From Microbacterium sp. 11MF (GTDB taxonomy: Bacteria > Actinomycetota > Actinomycetes > Actinomycetales > Microbacteriaceae): a DNA stretch of 64,000 nt. Of the stretch, positions 43,850 through 53,501 are shown piece after piece. The stretch is taken from the NCBI RefSeq assembly GCF_000383475.1, contig NZ_KB911460.1:558001-622000 (forward strand), written 5' to 3'. Position numbers and translations under genes: made by a program. The stretch's first letter is position 1. The number at the start of each line of letters is the position of its first letter. The notes beneath the pieces were generated by a model, which had not been told where the DNA came from, made no database searches, and worked only from the letters and a program-made list of their open reading frames with translations.

Positions 43850-44029
43850 ATGAGAAAAGGCACGATCTGGACCATCCTCGGCGTCGTCGTCGCGGTGATC
43901 ATCGCGTGGATCGTCGTCGACATCGCGCTCAAGGCGATCTTCCTCGTCGGCAAGCTCCTGCTCGTCGCCGTCGTCGCGCTGATCGTCTTCTTCGTGCTGC
44001 GTTCGCTGTTCAGCCGCCGGGACGCCTGA
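43850..44029 (+). CDS. Small membrane protein (59 aa)
   Basis: A 59-residue protein, starting MRKGTIWTILGVVVAVIIAW and ending RSLFSRRDA. It has two hydrophobic stretches separated by DIALKAI and a basic tail. TAGGCT (43838-43843) lies 6 bases before the ATG, overlapping the end of sbcC, so it has its own leaderless start. Unknown function; similar tiny proteins are common in this family of bacteria. Confidence 0.68.
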   Translation: MRKGTIWTILGVVVAVIIAWIVVDIALKAIFLVGKLLLVAVVALIVFFVLRSLFSRRDA

Positions 44030-44044
44030 GGTCTCTCGCGGACG

Positions 44045-44602
44045 TCAGACGCCGTACAGCTCGCTGATGCGCTCGCGCAGCTGACCGCTGCAGATCGCGA
44101 CGGCGTCACGCCAGTCGGTGATCGCATCGTCCTGCGCGCTGTCAGAGACCGCCTTCAGGATGCGGATCGGCACACCGAACTGCTGGGCCACCCAGATGTA
44201 GGCGTATGCCTCCATGTCGACGAGTGTTCCGCCGAGGGCGCGGATCGCCTCGACCGTGTCGGCGTCGTCGACGAAGTGGTCGCCCGTCGCGATCGTCGTC
44301 CCCTCGCGGCCGGCGATCGACACCGTCGGCGGCAGCGAGACGTGCTGACCTGCGACGCCGTCGACGTCCGACACGTCGTGCTGCAGCGCGGTGGTCACCT
44401 CGTGCACACCCACCGTCTCGGCATCCACCGATCCGGCGGTGCCGACGACCACGATCTCGTCGTAGCTCGCGCGGTCCAGCGCTCGCGTCAGGGCGTACGT
44501 GGCCTGCAGCTTGCCGGGCCCGGTGACGAGCCGGTCGAAGCCGGGGAGCTCCTCGGGGAAGGCGACGAGTTCGGAATCCAGAGCGGCGACGAGGAGCTTC
44601 AC
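44045..44602 (-). CDS. MTA/SAH nucleosidase-like (PNP_UDP_1 family)
   Basis: A 185-residue purine nucleoside phosphorylase/nucleosidase fold protein. VVVGTAGSVDAE resembles the phosphate/ribose loop, and GGTLVDMEAYAYIWVAQQFGVPIRILKAVSDSAQD contains the ribose-binding VDMEA and the catalytic Asp in VSDSA. It would cleave methylthioadenosine or S-adenosylhomocysteine, or act on nucleosides. The GTG start at 44602 comes 22 bp after the nadE stop on the same strand, so the two probably form an operon. Confidence 0.8.
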   Translation of the reverse strand: MKLLVAALDSELVAFPEELPGFDRLVTGPGKLQATYALTRALDRASYDEIVVVGTAGSVDAETVGVHEVTTALQHDVSDVDGVAGQHVSLPPTVSIAGREGTTIATGDHFVDDADTVEAIRALGGTLVDMEAYAYIWVAQQFGVPIRILKAVSDSAQDDAITDWRDAVAICSGQLRERISELYGV

Positions 44603-44624
44603 CGAACCATCATCCCACCGTGGA

Positions 44625-46691
44625 TCAGGACGCTTCGCCGGGGAAGGCCGCATCGAGCTCCGCGAGCCACGCCGTCGCGTTGCCGTCGGACGGTGCACGC
44701 CAGTCGCCGCGCGGCGAGAGTGAGCCGGCGGGCGACACCTTCGGCGCGTTCGGGACGGCGCTGCGTTTGAACTGCGCGAACCCGAAGTAGCGCTTCAGGA
44801 ACACCCGCATCCACCGCACGATGGTCGCGCGGTCGTAGGCGAACCGGTCGTCGGCGGGGAAGCCCGGAGGCCACGCTCCGGTCTCCGCATCCGACCAGGC
44901 GTGCTCGGCGAGGAAGACGATCTTCGACGGGCGGAAGCCGTAGCGGAGCACGTGGAAGAGCGTGAAGTCGTGCAGGGCGTACGGCCCGATCGTGCTCTCG
45001 GTCGACTGGACTTTGCCGTCCTGACCGGCCGGCACGAGCTCGGGGCTGATCTCGGTGTCGAGGACGGCCTGGAGCACCTCCTTCGCACGGTCGGTCAGAG
45101 TCGCGCCCGACTCGTCGCTGTGCGCGATCACCCAGCGGATGAGGTGCTGGATGAGGGTCTTGGGCACGCCCGCGTTGACGCCGTAGTGGGCCATGTGATC
45201 GCCGACACCGTAGGTCGCCCAGCCGAGGGCGAGCTCCGACAGGTCCGACGTGCCGATGACCACGCCGCCGCGCTGGTTGGCGAGGCGGAACAGGAAGTCG
45301 GTGCGGGCGCCGGCCTGCACGTTCTCGAACGTCACGTCGTAGACGGGCTCGCCCTTCGCGAACGGATGCCCGAGCCCGGCCAGCAGCTCGGTCGCCATCG
45401 GACGGATGTCGATCGTCTCGATCGTCGCGCCGATCGCCTCGGCGAGGGCGATCGCGTTCGACTTCGTGTGCTCGCCGGTCGCGAAGCCCGGCATCGTGAA
45501 GGCCAGGATGTCGCTGCGCGGGCGTCCCATGCGGTCCATGGCGCGCGCGACGACGAGGAGGGCGTGGGTCGAGTCGAGCCCGCCCGAGACGCCGATCACG
45601 GGCTTCGGCTGCCCGATCGCGCGGAGGCGCTGCTCGAGACCCGACACCTGGATGTTGAAGGCCTCGTAGCAGTCGAGGTCGAGGCGGGCGGGGTCGTCCG
45701 GCACGAAGGGGAACCGGTCGAGCGGGCGGCGGAGCCCCGAGACGGATGCCGCGGGCCCGACCGTGAAGGGGATGCGATTCGACCAGGTGGATTCGCTGCG
45801 GGCGTTGTCCTCGAAGGTGCCCTGACGCAGGCGGTCCTGGCGGAGGCGATCGAGGTCGATGTCGGCGATCGCGTGCCGCGGTCCGTCGGGGAAGCGCTCG
45901 GTCTCGGCGAGGAGCGTGCCGTTCTCGTAGATCAGCGTCTGCCCGTCCCACGAGACGTCGTTCGTCGACTCGCCCTGGCCGGCGGCGGCGTACACGTAGG
46001 CGGCGAGGCAGCGGAAGGACTGCGACTGCGCGAGGACGCGGCGGTCCTCGGCGCGGGCGATCGTGATCGGGCTGCCCGAGAGGTTCAGGAGGACGGTCGC
46101 GCCGGCGAGGGCCGCGTGCGAGGACGGCGGCACCGGCACCCAGAAGTCCTCGCAGATCTCGGCGTGGACGACGAGTCCGGGGACGTCGGTCGCCTCGAAG
46201 AGCAGGTCGGTGCCGACCGGCACCTCGTCGCCCGCAAGCGTCACGGTGTCGGGCGCGCCGTCGCCGCGCGCGTACCAGCGGGACTCGTAGAACTCGCGGT
46301 AGGTGGGCAGGTGGGACTTGGGCGCGACGCCGAGCACGCGCCCGCGGTGGATGACGACGGCGCAGTTGTAGAGCCGGTTCTGGATGCGCAGCGGTGCGCC
46401 GACGACGAGGAGGGGGGACAGGTCGACGGATGCCGCGACGAGCGCCTCGATGGCCGTGAGGACGGCGTCGAGCACGACGTCCTGCATGACGAGGTCCTCG
46501 ATCGCGTACCCCGAGAGGCAGAGTTCGGGGAAGACGGCGACGGCCACACCCTCGTCGTGGCAGGCGCGGGCGCTGGTCAGGACCGCCTCGGCGTTGGTCG
46601 CCGGATCGGCGATCGCGACCGGCACCGTGCACGCGGCGACGCGCGCGAAACCGTGCCGGTAGGGGTTCTCGAACGGGAGGTCCTGGGTCAC
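44625..46691 (-). CDS. nadE: Glutamine-dependent NAD+ synthetase
   Basis: A 688-residue enzyme for the last step of NAD synthesis, amidating nicotinic acid adenine dinucleotide with ammonia from glutamine. The N-terminal glutaminase domain has Glu56 (FPELCLSGY), Lys125 (VAPKSHLPTYREFYE) and Cys180 (HAEICEDFW). The C-terminal synthetase domain has the pyrophosphate-loop SGGLDS at 369-374, GTSDLSELALGWAT and a KVQSTESTIGP segment. It matches the actinobacterial two-domain type. The GTG start has TGGAG upstream. It leads an operon with the nucleosidase. Confidence 0.96.
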   Translation of the reverse strand: MTQDLPFENPYRHGFARVAACTVPVAIADPATNAEAVLTSARACHDEGVAVAVFPELCLSGYAIEDLVMQDVVLDAVLTAIEALVAASVDLSPLLVVGAPLRIQNRLYNCAVVIHRGRVLGVAPKSHLPTYREFYESRWYARGDGAPDTVTLAGDEVPVGTDLLFEATDVPGLVVHAEICEDFWVPVPPSSHAALAGATVLLNLSGSPITIARAEDRRVLAQSQSFRCLAAYVYAAAGQGESTNDVSWDGQTLIYENGTLLAETERFPDGPRHAIADIDLDRLRQDRLRQGTFEDNARSESTWSNRIPFTVGPAASVSGLRRPLDRFPFVPDDPARLDLDCYEAFNIQVSGLEQRLRAIGQPKPVIGVSGGLDSTHALLVVARAMDRMGRPRSDILAFTMPGFATGEHTKSNAIALAEAIGATIETIDIRPMATELLAGLGHPFAKGEPVYDVTFENVQAGARTDFLFRLANQRGGVVIGTSDLSELALGWATYGVGDHMAHYGVNAGVPKTLIQHLIRWVIAHSDESGATLTDRAKEVLQAVLDTEISPELVPAGQDGKVQSTESTIGPYALHDFTLFHVLRYGFRPSKIVFLAEHAWSDAETGAWPPGFPADDRFAYDRATIVRWMRVFLKRYFGFAQFKRSAVPNAPKVSPAGSLSPRGDWRAPSDGNATAWLAELDAAFPGEAS

Positions 46692-46703
46692 GGCTCCAGT
46701 CTG

Positions 46704-46753
46704 TCAGGTGCCCGCCCGCGTGCGGCAGCCTGTGCTTTCATCGTCAGGTGCCC
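46704..46753. repeat. Short direct repeat, 40 bp apart, at the start of a membrane protein gene
   Basis: TCAGGTGCCC occurs at 46704-46713 and again at 46744-46753, with similar flanks. The second copy includes the GTG start at 46748. The 40-bp spacing is close to four helical turns. It could be chance in GC-rich DNA or tandem factor sites. Confidence 0.35.
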
Positions 46754-47647
46754 ACCCGTGCCGTCGGATACCCGCCGCTCCCGCCGCCGTATCCGCTCCC
46801 GAAGGACTGGCGGGTCGGCACGCCCACCCGCATCCGTCCGTGGACGGTCGTGATCTACAGCCTGGTCGTGCTCGGGAGCGGTGCGGCGCTCGCGTTCGCG
46901 GTGCTCGGCGGGAACGTCGGTGCCGCGACGTGGTGGGTGCTCGTCTTCGCGGGCGCGACGCTCGGGTTCGGCGTCCACTTCGAGCGCGCCGGCGGTGAAC
47001 GGGGCATGCCGGAACTCCTCAACGCCGTCGCCCTGACGCGAGCGGAGAAGCGCCCTCCCGACTCATGGGTGCACTTCTTCCGCGAGCGCGGTGCAGGGTC
47101 GTGGGTGAGCGCGTGGTTCACCGTGGCGGGCGTCGTGTCGACCGCGGCGTTCGTCTGGGCGATCGTCCGGTCCGTGACGACGGATGCCGCCCTCGCCCTC
47201 ATCTGGCTCATCCCGCTGCTCCTGGGGGCTCTCGTGGTCCTCCTGGCGGGCAGCATCGCGATCGTCTCGACGTGGCGCGCGGCATCCTTCGGTCGGCTGC
47301 CGATCGGCGTCGGGATCGGACCGTCGGGTGTGACCCGCTACTACCTCGATGACACGGACGACATCGACTGGTCCCGCATCGCGCGCGTCGCTCCGACGGT
47401 GTCGGCCGTCGACGAGACGACGGGGGACTTCACCCCGTCCGTCGAACTGCGCGCCGCCGACGACGAGATCCTGCTCGACCTGAACGTCAGCGGCTTCCGC
47501 GCCCACGCGTGGCTCATCTACGCCTCCATCCGGTTCTGGGCGGAGCATCCCGAGATGCGCCACGAGCTCGGGACGACGTTCGCGCAGCAGCGCATGGACG
47601 GGTGGCGTCGCGGCATGCTCGGGAAGAGTGTCGGCGACCGCGGATAG
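46748..47647 (+). CDS. Membrane protein of unknown function
   Basis: A 299-residue protein. A proline-rich start (VGYPPLPPPYPLPKDW) leads to about four membrane segments (IYSLVVLGSGAALAFAVLGG, TWWVLVFAGATLGFGV, AWFTVAGVVSTAAFVWAIV, ALIWLIPLLLGALVVLLAG). The C-terminal cytoplasmic domain, VGIGPSGVTRYYLDDTDDIDWSRI ... VELRAADDEILLDL, looks like a PH-like sheet. No known family is recognised. The GTG start is uncertain because there is no clear ribosome site. Confidence 0.7.
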   Translation: MPTRAVGYPPLPPPYPLPKDWRVGTPTRIRPWTVVIYSLVVLGSGAALAFAVLGGNVGAATWWVLVFAGATLGFGVHFERAGGERGMPELLNAVALTRAEKRPPDSWVHFFRERGAGSWVSAWFTVAGVVSTAAFVWAIVRSVTTDAALALIWLIPLLLGALVVLLAGSIAIVSTWRAASFGRLPIGVGIGPSGVTRYYLDDTDDIDWSRIARVAPTVSAVDETTGDFTPSVELRAADDEILLDLNVSGFRAHAWLIYASIRFWAEHPEMRHELGTTFAQQRMDGWRRGMLGKSVGDRG

Positions 47648-47669
47648 TGTCGATTCCCGAGAGGGGATC

Positions 47670-50600
47670 ATGCGATACATCGAAGACGACGGCCGGATCG
47701 TCTGGAGCGCGAGCGACCTGAAAGCCGCGGCCGAGTGCGAATTCGCCTGGCTGCGGGCGATCGACGCGAAGCTCGGCCGGATCGCGGCGGTCGACGACCC
47801 GGAAGACCTCACCCTCGAACGCGCGGGCCGCCTCGGCACCCAGCACGAGCGGCGGGTGTACGAGGCCTACCGCGCCGCGCACCCGGGGGCGGTCGTCGAG
47901 ATCCCCGAGACCAGGTCGTCGGATGCCGCGGGCCTGGCGGCGGCGGTCGCCGCGACCGATGCGGCGCTCGTCGATCCCGCCGTCCACGTCGTCTACCAGG
48001 CGGCGTTCTCGACCGAGGAGTTCGTCGGCTTCGCCGACTTCCTCGTCCGCGGCGACGACGGCCGCTGGATCGTGCAGGACACCAAACTCGCCCGCCACGC
48101 GCGGGTCACGGCCCTCATGCAGCTGGCGGCATACGTGGATCAGCTCGACCGGCTCGGTGTGCCCCGCGCCGACGAGGTGCACCTGCTCCTCGGCGACGGC
48201 ACGACCTCGACGCACGCCGTCCGCGACCTCATGCCGGTCTTCTCACTGCGACGCGAGCGCCTCCGCGCGCTCATCGCCGACCGGGACCTCGCCGCCGGTG
48301 CGGCAGGCGAGCCCATCCCTTGGGGCGATGACCGCGGCGAGCTCCGGGTCGTCGCGTGCGGACGGTGCGCGACGTGCGATCTCGAGGTCGTCTCCCACCG
48401 CGACCTGTTGCTGGTAGCCGGCATGCGTCCCGTCCAACGCGACCGCCTCCGCGCGGCGGGCATCACGACGATCGACGACCTCGCGGCATCCCGCGACGCT
48501 CCTCCTCGGATGTCGTGGGACACCTTCTCGGGGCTCCGGACCCAGGCGCGCCTGCAGCTCGAGAGCCCCGCCGGCGGCGTCGACGACGCCCCCGCCGGGA
48601 CGGGGCCCGCGATCCCGACGTTCGACGTCGTCTTCCCCAAGGCCCTGGGGGCACTGCCACGACCCGACCACGGCGACCTGTTCTTCGACTTCGAGGGCGA
48701 CCCGCTCTACACCGAGGGCGCCGCCGTGCAGTGGGGGATCGATTACCTGTTCGGCTGGGTCGACGAGACCGAGCAGTACTCCGCGCTGTGGGCCCACTCC
48801 TTCGCCGACGAGAAGCGCGCGCTCGAGGACTTCCTCGAGTTCGTCGCCGTCCGTCGCCGTGCCCACCCGGGCCTGCACATCTACCACTACGCACCGTACG
48901 AGCCGACGCACCTGCTCGCCATGGCGGCACGGCACGGCGTGGGCGAAGCGGCCGTCGATCGGCTGCTCCGCGACGGAGTGTTCGTCGACCTATACCCGAT
49001 CGTCCGGCGTGCCCTGCGCGTCGGCTCGCGGTCGTACTCCATCAAGAAGCTCGAACCGCTCTACATGGGCGACGAGGTGCGCACGAGCGACGTGCAGCGC
49101 GGGGACGACTCGATCGTCCGCTACGTCGAGGCCCGCGGATTGCAGGATGCCGGCGATGACGAGGCCGCGCGTATGATCCTCGACGACCTCGCCGACTACA
49201 ACCGCTACGACTGCGTGTCGACGCGTCGGCTGCGCGACTGGCTCGTGGAGCGGGCCCGCGAGGCGAACCTCGTGCCCTCGCGGGAGCCCGACGCCGGCGA
49301 AGCCGTCTACGAGCCCTCGCCGCGCGCCGATTCGCTCGCCCGGTTCGCTGCCGACGCCGAGGACGAATCGGTCGCAGAGGCGCTCCGACTCGGGGCGGCG
49401 GCGATCGACTACTACCCGCGCGAGGCGAAGACCTTCTGGGCGACGCATTTCCTCCGCCTCCGCGAGCCGGTGTCGGTCTGGGAGGACACCCGCGACGTCG
49501 TGGTCGTCGATCGCGACCGCTGCCGGGTGCTCACCGACTGGCACCGCCCGGAAGGCCTGACCGCCGTCCGCCGTGTCGTCGAGATCCGGGGCGAGTTCGC
49601 TCCCGGCACGCGGGTGACCGTGGGGCAGAGCCCGTATGCCGTCTACGAGCTGCCGGCGCCGTTCCCCATCGAGACGAGCCCGCGGTGGATCCACGCGGCG
49701 CGGTCCATCTCCGTCGTCGACGTCCTCGACGACGGTGTCGTGATCGAGGAGAACGCCTATCAGGGGTTCACCTGGCAGGAGCTGCCCGTCGCGCTCACGC
49801 CGCCCGCGCCACCGCGAGCGGGCAGCCAGCAGGCGGCCATCGACGAGTGGGCCGACGCCGTGCTCGCCGCGGCGCCGGCATTGCCGACCGATCCCGCGAC
49901 CGACCTGCTGCTCCGCCGCCCGCCGCGCCGTGAGACTCCGTTGCCGCGCACCGGCGACGACGTCGCCGACATCTCCGCGGCGCTCGCTGAGGCGACCGAC
50001 GGCTACCTCGCCGTGCAGGGCCCTCCGGGGACGGGCAAGACCTACGTCGGGTCGCACGTCGTGGCGCGCCTCGTTCGCGAGCGCGGCTTCCGCGTCGGCG
50101 TCGTCGCGCAGTCGCACAACGTGGTGGAGCACATGCTCGACCGGATCGTCGAGGCGGGGGTGGATGCGGCGCAGGTCGCCAAGGCGCCCAAGGGGCCCGC
50201 CACCGGGCAGGAACGCTTCACCGTCATCGCCAAGAACCAGCTCTCCGCCTACATCGACTCCCAGCCCGCGGGGTTCGTCGTGGGCGGCACGGCATGGGAC
50301 CTCACCCACACCGGACGGGTCGGGCGCCGCTCGCTCGATCTGCTCGTCATCGACGAGGCGGGTCAGTTCTCGCTCGCCTCGACCATCGCGGTCTCGGCCG
50401 CCGCGAAGCGGCTGCTGCTGCTCGGCGACCCGCAGCAGCTGCCTCAGGTCAGCCAGGGCACCCACCCCGAGCCCGTCGACACGTCGGCACTCGCGTGGGT
50501 GATGGACGACCATGCGGTCATCCCGGCAGATCGCGGCTACTTCCTCGCCCGCACGCGACGGATGCGGCCGGAGGTCGCCGAACCCGTCTCGCAGCTCGCC

Positions 50601-51206
50601 TACGAGGGCCGGCTCGAGGCACACCCCGACACGGCGCTCCGGCGGCTCGAGGGCGTGCCCGCCGGTGTGATCCCCGTGCCGATCGCCCACACGCGCAACG
50701 CGACCCAGTCGCCGGAGGAGGCGGAGGAGGTCGTCCGGATCGTCCGCGACCTCAGCGGCACCCCCTGGTCCGACGGCGACGCCACCCGTCCCCTCGCACC
50801 CGAGGATGTCATCGTCGTCACGCCCTACAACGCGCAGCAGGTGCTCGTCGAAGAGGCGCTCGTCGCGGCAGGGTTCCCCGGCGTGCGCGTCGGGACGGTG
50901 GACCGGTTCCAGGGGCAGGAGGCGGCCGTCGTCGTCGTCTCGCTCGCGGCGTCGTCGGGTCGCGATGCGCCGCGCGGGCTCGAGTTCCTACTGCTGCAGA
51001 ACCGCATCAACGTCGCCGTCTCGCGTGCGATGCACACGGCCTATGTCGTCTACAGCACGGGCTTGCTCGACGACCTGCCGCGCACGCCCGACGGGGTCGC
51101 GCGTCTCAGCGCGTTCGCCCGTCTGGTCGGGACGGCATCAGCAGAGGGGGCGGTGCCGCCCCAGACCGAGCTGTCTCAGACGGTGCCGCCTCAGACCGTC
51201 CCGTAG
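47670..51206 (+). CDS. TM0106-type RecB-like nuclease / RNase H-like / SF1 helicase fusion
   Basis: A 1178-residue three-part protein. Part one is a RecB-like nuclease with an iron-sulfur-type cysteine set: Cys23 (AAECEFAW) and Cys230, Cys233, Cys236 (CGRCATC), and an active-site segment [19 protein letters not shown]. Part two is an RNase_H_2-type domain, with Asp340 and Glu342 in [10 protein letters not shown]. Part three is a Dna2/Nam7-like SF1 helicase: Walker A GPPGTGKT (784-791), [21 protein letters not shown] and INVAVSRAM. It would bind and process DNA or RNA ends. A GAGAGGGG ribosome site precedes the ATG at 47670. The C-terminal tail repeats PPQT. Confidence 0.9.
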   Translation: MRYIEDDGRIVWSASDLKAAAECEFAWLRAIDAKLGRIAAVDDPEDLTLERAGRLGTQHERRVYEAYRAAHPGAVVEIPETRSSDAAGLAAAVAATDAALVDPAVHVVYQAAFSTEEFVGFADFLVRGDDGRWIVQDTKLARHARVTALMQLAAYVDQLDRLGVPRADEVHLLLGDGTTSTHAVRDLMPVFSLRRERLRALIADRDLAAGAAGEPIPWGDDRGELRVVACGRCATCDLEVVSHRDLLLVAGMRPVQRDRLRAAGITTIDDLAASRDAPPRMSWDTFSGLRTQARLQLESPAGGVDDAPAGTGPAIPTFDVVFPKALGALPRPDHGDLFFDFEGDPLYTEGAAVQWGIDYLFGWVDETEQYSALWAHSFADEKRALEDFLEFVAVRRRAHPGLHIYHYAPYEPTHLLAMAARHGVGEAAVDRLLRDGVFVDLYPIVRRALRVGSRSYSIKKLEPLYMGDEVRTSDVQRGDDSIVRYVEARGLQDAGDDEAARMILDDLADYNRYDCVSTRRLRDWLVERAREANLVPSREPDAGEAVYEPSPRADSLARFAADAEDESVAEALRLGAAAIDYYPREAKTFWATHFLRLREPVSVWEDTRDVVVVDRDRCRVLTDWHRPEGLTAVRRVVEIRGEFAPGTRVTVGQSPYAVYELPAPFPIETSPRWIHAARSISVVDVLDDGVVIEENAYQGFTWQELPVALTPPAPPRAGSQQAAIDEWADAVLAAAPALPTDPATDLLLRRPPRRETPLPRTGDDVADISAALAEATDGYLAVQGPPGTGKTYVGSHVVARLVRERGFRVGVVAQSHNVVEHMLDRIVEAGVDAAQVAKAPKGPATGQERFTVIAKNQLSAYIDSQPAGFVVGGTAWDLTHTGRVGRRSLDLLVIDEAGQFSLASTIAVSAAAKRLLLLGDPQQLPQVSQGTHPEPVDTSALAWVMDDHAVIPADRGYFLARTRRMRPEVAEPVSQLAYEGRLEAHPDTALRRLEGVPAGVIPVPIAHTRNATQSPEEAEEVVRIVRDLSGTPWSDGDATRPLAPEDVIVVTPYNAQQVLVEEALVAAGFPGVRVGTVDRFQGQEAAVVVVSLAASSGRDAPRGLEFLLLQNRINVAVSRAMHTAYVVYSTGLLDDLPRTPDGVARLSAFARLVGTASAEGAVPPQTELSQTVPPQTVP

Positions 51207-51823
51207 AGGCGGTCGCCCGCGTCGCCGAGGCCGGGGACGATGTAGCCCTTCTCGTTGAGGCGCTCGTCCATCGCGCCCAGCACGAGGGTCACATCGCGGT
51301 CGCCGACCTGCTTCTCGATGGCGGCGACGCCTTCGGGGGCGGCGAGGATGCAGACCGCGGTGACGTCCTGCGCGCCGCGCGCGAAGAGGAAGTCGATCGC
51401 GGCACCGAGCGAGCCGCCGGTGGCGAGCATCGGGTCGAGGACGAAGCACTGCCGATCGCTCAGGTCGTCGGGAAGCCGCTCGGCGTACGTGTACGGCTCG
51501 AAGGTCTCCTCGTTGCGAGCCATGCCGAGGAAGCCGACCTCGGCCGTCGGCAGCAGCGTCGTCATGCCCTCGAGCATGCCGAGACCGGCGCGGAGGATCG
51601 GGACGACCAGCGGGCGGGGCTCGCTGATCTTGAGTCCGGTCGTGCGGGTGACCGGGGTGTCGATCTCGATCTCCTCGACGCGGACGCCGCGGGTCGCCTC
51701 GTACGCGAGGAGCGTGATGAGCTCCTCCGTCAACTGGCGGAAGACCGGTGAGGTGGTGCGCTTGTCGCGCAGCACCGTGAGCTTGTGGGTGATGAGGGGG
51801 TGGTCGGCGACGTGCACACGCAT
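51191..51823 (-). CDS. upp: Uracil phosphoribosyltransferase
   Basis: A 210-residue salvage enzyme making UMP from uracil and [20 protein letters not shown], the PRPP loop [11 protein letters not shown] and the C-terminal uracil-binding [17 protein letters not shown] are typical. TACCCT (complement of 51831-51836) lies 7 bases before the ATG, so it is probably leaderless. Its end overlaps the large nuclease-helicase gene by 16 bp in the opposite orientation. It diverges from tadA. Confidence 0.96.
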   Translation of the reverse strand: MRVHVADHPLITHKLTVLRDKRTTSPVFRQLTEELITLLAYEATRGVRVEEIEIDTPVTRTTGLKISEPRPLVVPILRAGLGMLEGMTTLLPTAEVGFLGMARNEETFEPYTYAERLPDDLSDRQCFVLDPMLATGGSLGAAIDFLFARGAQDVTAVCILAAPEGVAAIEKQVGDRDVTLVLGAMDERLNEKGYIVPGLGDAGDRLYGTV

Positions 51824-51855
51824 GAGCCCAAGGGTACCGGGGCTACGCTGACCTC

Positions 51856-52320
51856 GTGAGTCTGCCCGTTCCCGCCGCCGATGATGCGGCGATGACGAGG
51901 GCGCTGGAACTCGCGGCATCCGCCCCCGCCCACGGTGATGTCCCCGTCGGCGCGGTGGTCACGCGGGCGGGCGAGGTCATCGGCGAAGGTCGCAACCTGC
52001 GCGAGCGCGACGGCGACCCCCTCGCGCATGCCGAGATCGTCGCGCTGCGGGCCGCGGCATCCGCTCTGGGGTCCTGGAACCTCGAGGACTGCACCCTCGT
52101 CGTCACCCTCGAGCCGTGTGTCATGTGCGCCGGGGCGATCCTGCAGACGCGCGTCGGCCGAGTCGTGTTCGGAGCGTGGGACGAGAAGGCAGGCGCCGCC
52201 GGATCGGTCCACGATCTGCTGCGCGACCGCAGGATGCCGCACCGCGCCGAGGTCCTGGGCGGCGTGCGGGCCGAGGAGGGTGCGACGCTCCTGCGCGCGT
52301 TCTTCGACGAGAAGCGCTGA
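51856..52320 (+). CDS. tadA: tRNA adenosine(34) deaminase
   Basis: A 154-residue zinc deaminase that converts A34 to inosine in tRNA-Arg(ACG). Zinc ligands are His58 (LAHAEIVAL), Cys88 and Cys91 (EPCVMCAGA); the proton shuttle is Glu60. TACGCT (51844-51849) lies 6 bases before the GTG start. It diverges from upp, and the converging hydrolase gene ends 9 bp downstream. Guanine-deaminase-like relatives exist, but the motifs and length fit TadA. Confidence 0.93.
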   Translation: MSLPVPAADDAAMTRALELAASAPAHGDVPVGAVVTRAGEVIGEGRNLRERDGDPLAHAEIVALRAAASALGSWNLEDCTLVVTLEPCVMCAGAILQTRVGRVVFGAWDEKAGAAGSVHDLLRDRRMPHRAEVLGGVRAEEGATLLRAFFDEKR

Positions 52321-52329
52321 TCCCGCGCG

Positions 52330-53442
52330 TCAGTCGGACGAGCTGAGGATGATCGCCTCGGTCGGCGGGGCGGGGGATGCCGGCGACCCGATGTACCCCG
52401 TCAGCTCGAGCAGAGCGCGACGGAAGACCGCGGGACGCTCGAGGTGCGGCGTGTGGCCCACGCCGGGGAGCGCGAGCTCGGTGGCGACACCCCCGGCATC
52501 CGTGTAGCGGCGCAGGACCTCACGGGTCTGCGACACCATCGGCTGGGCGGGCGCGATATCGGCGCCGGGCCAGTCCGGCAGGATGCCGAGCGCGCCGAGG
52601 TGGTTCGGGTCGGAGAAGGATGCGTCCGACACGATCGGGTCGAGGACGCCGCGCACCCACAGGATGGTCGGCTTGACGGGCAGCTCGACGATCGCCGACA
52701 CGTCGAAGTTCGACGGCGCGAGCGCGTTGAGCACGCCGAAGCGGCCCGGAGCGTATCCGGGCCAATGCGGGCTGGTGACGGCCTCGCCGGGGTAGTTGCC
52801 GGTCGCCGTCGAGGTCGACAGCATCGCCTCGACCCACAGGTCCTCGTGCTCGGTGGTGAACCCCTCCGCCACGAAGGACGAGCGGAAGATGCTCCGCGGC
52901 GAGGTGGGGGACTCCTCGTCGGATTCGCGGGCGTTGAGTCGGCGCACGAACTCCGCGTTCGCCATGCCCGCGCCGCAGCCGGCGTCGTCGTCGGTCAACC
53001 GGGTGCCGTCCAGGCGCGTGCCGCCGAGCCCGTAGGGCGAGATGGGGGACTCGAGCAGGATCGTCCGCACGGGGTGGTCGAGGGCGAACTGCAGAGCGAC
53101 CGCTCCGCCGAGATCCCAACCGACGAGATGCGGTGCGTCGATGCCGAGCTCTGCCAGTGCGACGGCGACGTCGTCGCTGAGGTCGCGGACGCCGCGGCTC
53201 GCGTCGACCGGCATGTGCTCCGTGCCGCCGAACCCGCGCAGATCGACCGCGACGACGCGGAACTCCGCAGGCAGGTCCTGCATGAGCTCCTGCCAGACGA
53301 GGGCGGAGGAGAGCCCGCCGTGCAGGAGGACGACGGTGCGGTCGGGCGCGGTGCCGGGGTCGTCGCCGATGCGCTCGAGGATGTTGACGCCCAGGCGGTC
53401 CGTGTCGATGATGCGGGACGAGATTCCGTCGAGGAGGGTCAT
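52330..53442 (-). CDS. Alpha/beta hydrolase with Asp nucleophile (epoxide hydrolase / dehalogenase-like)
   Basis: A 370-residue alpha/beta-hydrolase. The nucleophile elbow reads HLVGWDLGGAVAL, so position 110 is Asp instead of Ser, as in epoxide hydrolases and haloalkane dehalogenases. The oxyanion part is LLHGGLSS (about 39-46), and GVGHTPHLERP supplies the His. A large insert after the elbow (DDDAGCGAGMANAEF ... SSFVAEGF) is a cap. TATCAT (complement of 53449-53454) lies 6 bases before the ATG; a longer frame is open upstream. Substrate is unknown. Confidence 0.8.
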   Translation of the reverse strand: MTLLDGISSRIIDTDRLGVNILERIGDDPGTAPDRTVVLLHGGLSSALVWQELMQDLPAEFRVVAVDLRGFGGTEHMPVDASRGVRDLSDDVAVALAELGIDAPHLVGWDLGGAVALQFALDHPVRTILLESPISPYGLGGTRLDGTRLTDDDAGCGAGMANAEFVRRLNARESDEESPTSPRSIFRSSFVAEGFTTEHEDLWVEAMLSTSTATGNYPGEAVTSPHWPGYAPGRFGVLNALAPSNFDVSAIVELPVKPTILWVRGVLDPIVSDASFSDPNHLGALGILPDWPGADIAPAQPMVSQTREVLRRYTDAGGVATELALPGVGHTPHLERPAVFRRALLELTGYIGSPASPAPPTEAIILSSSD

Positions 53443-53501
53443 GACCCGATGATAGGCGGCCGCCGCATCCATGCCGAGGGCGTCGATGACAGGATGGGTC
53501 C

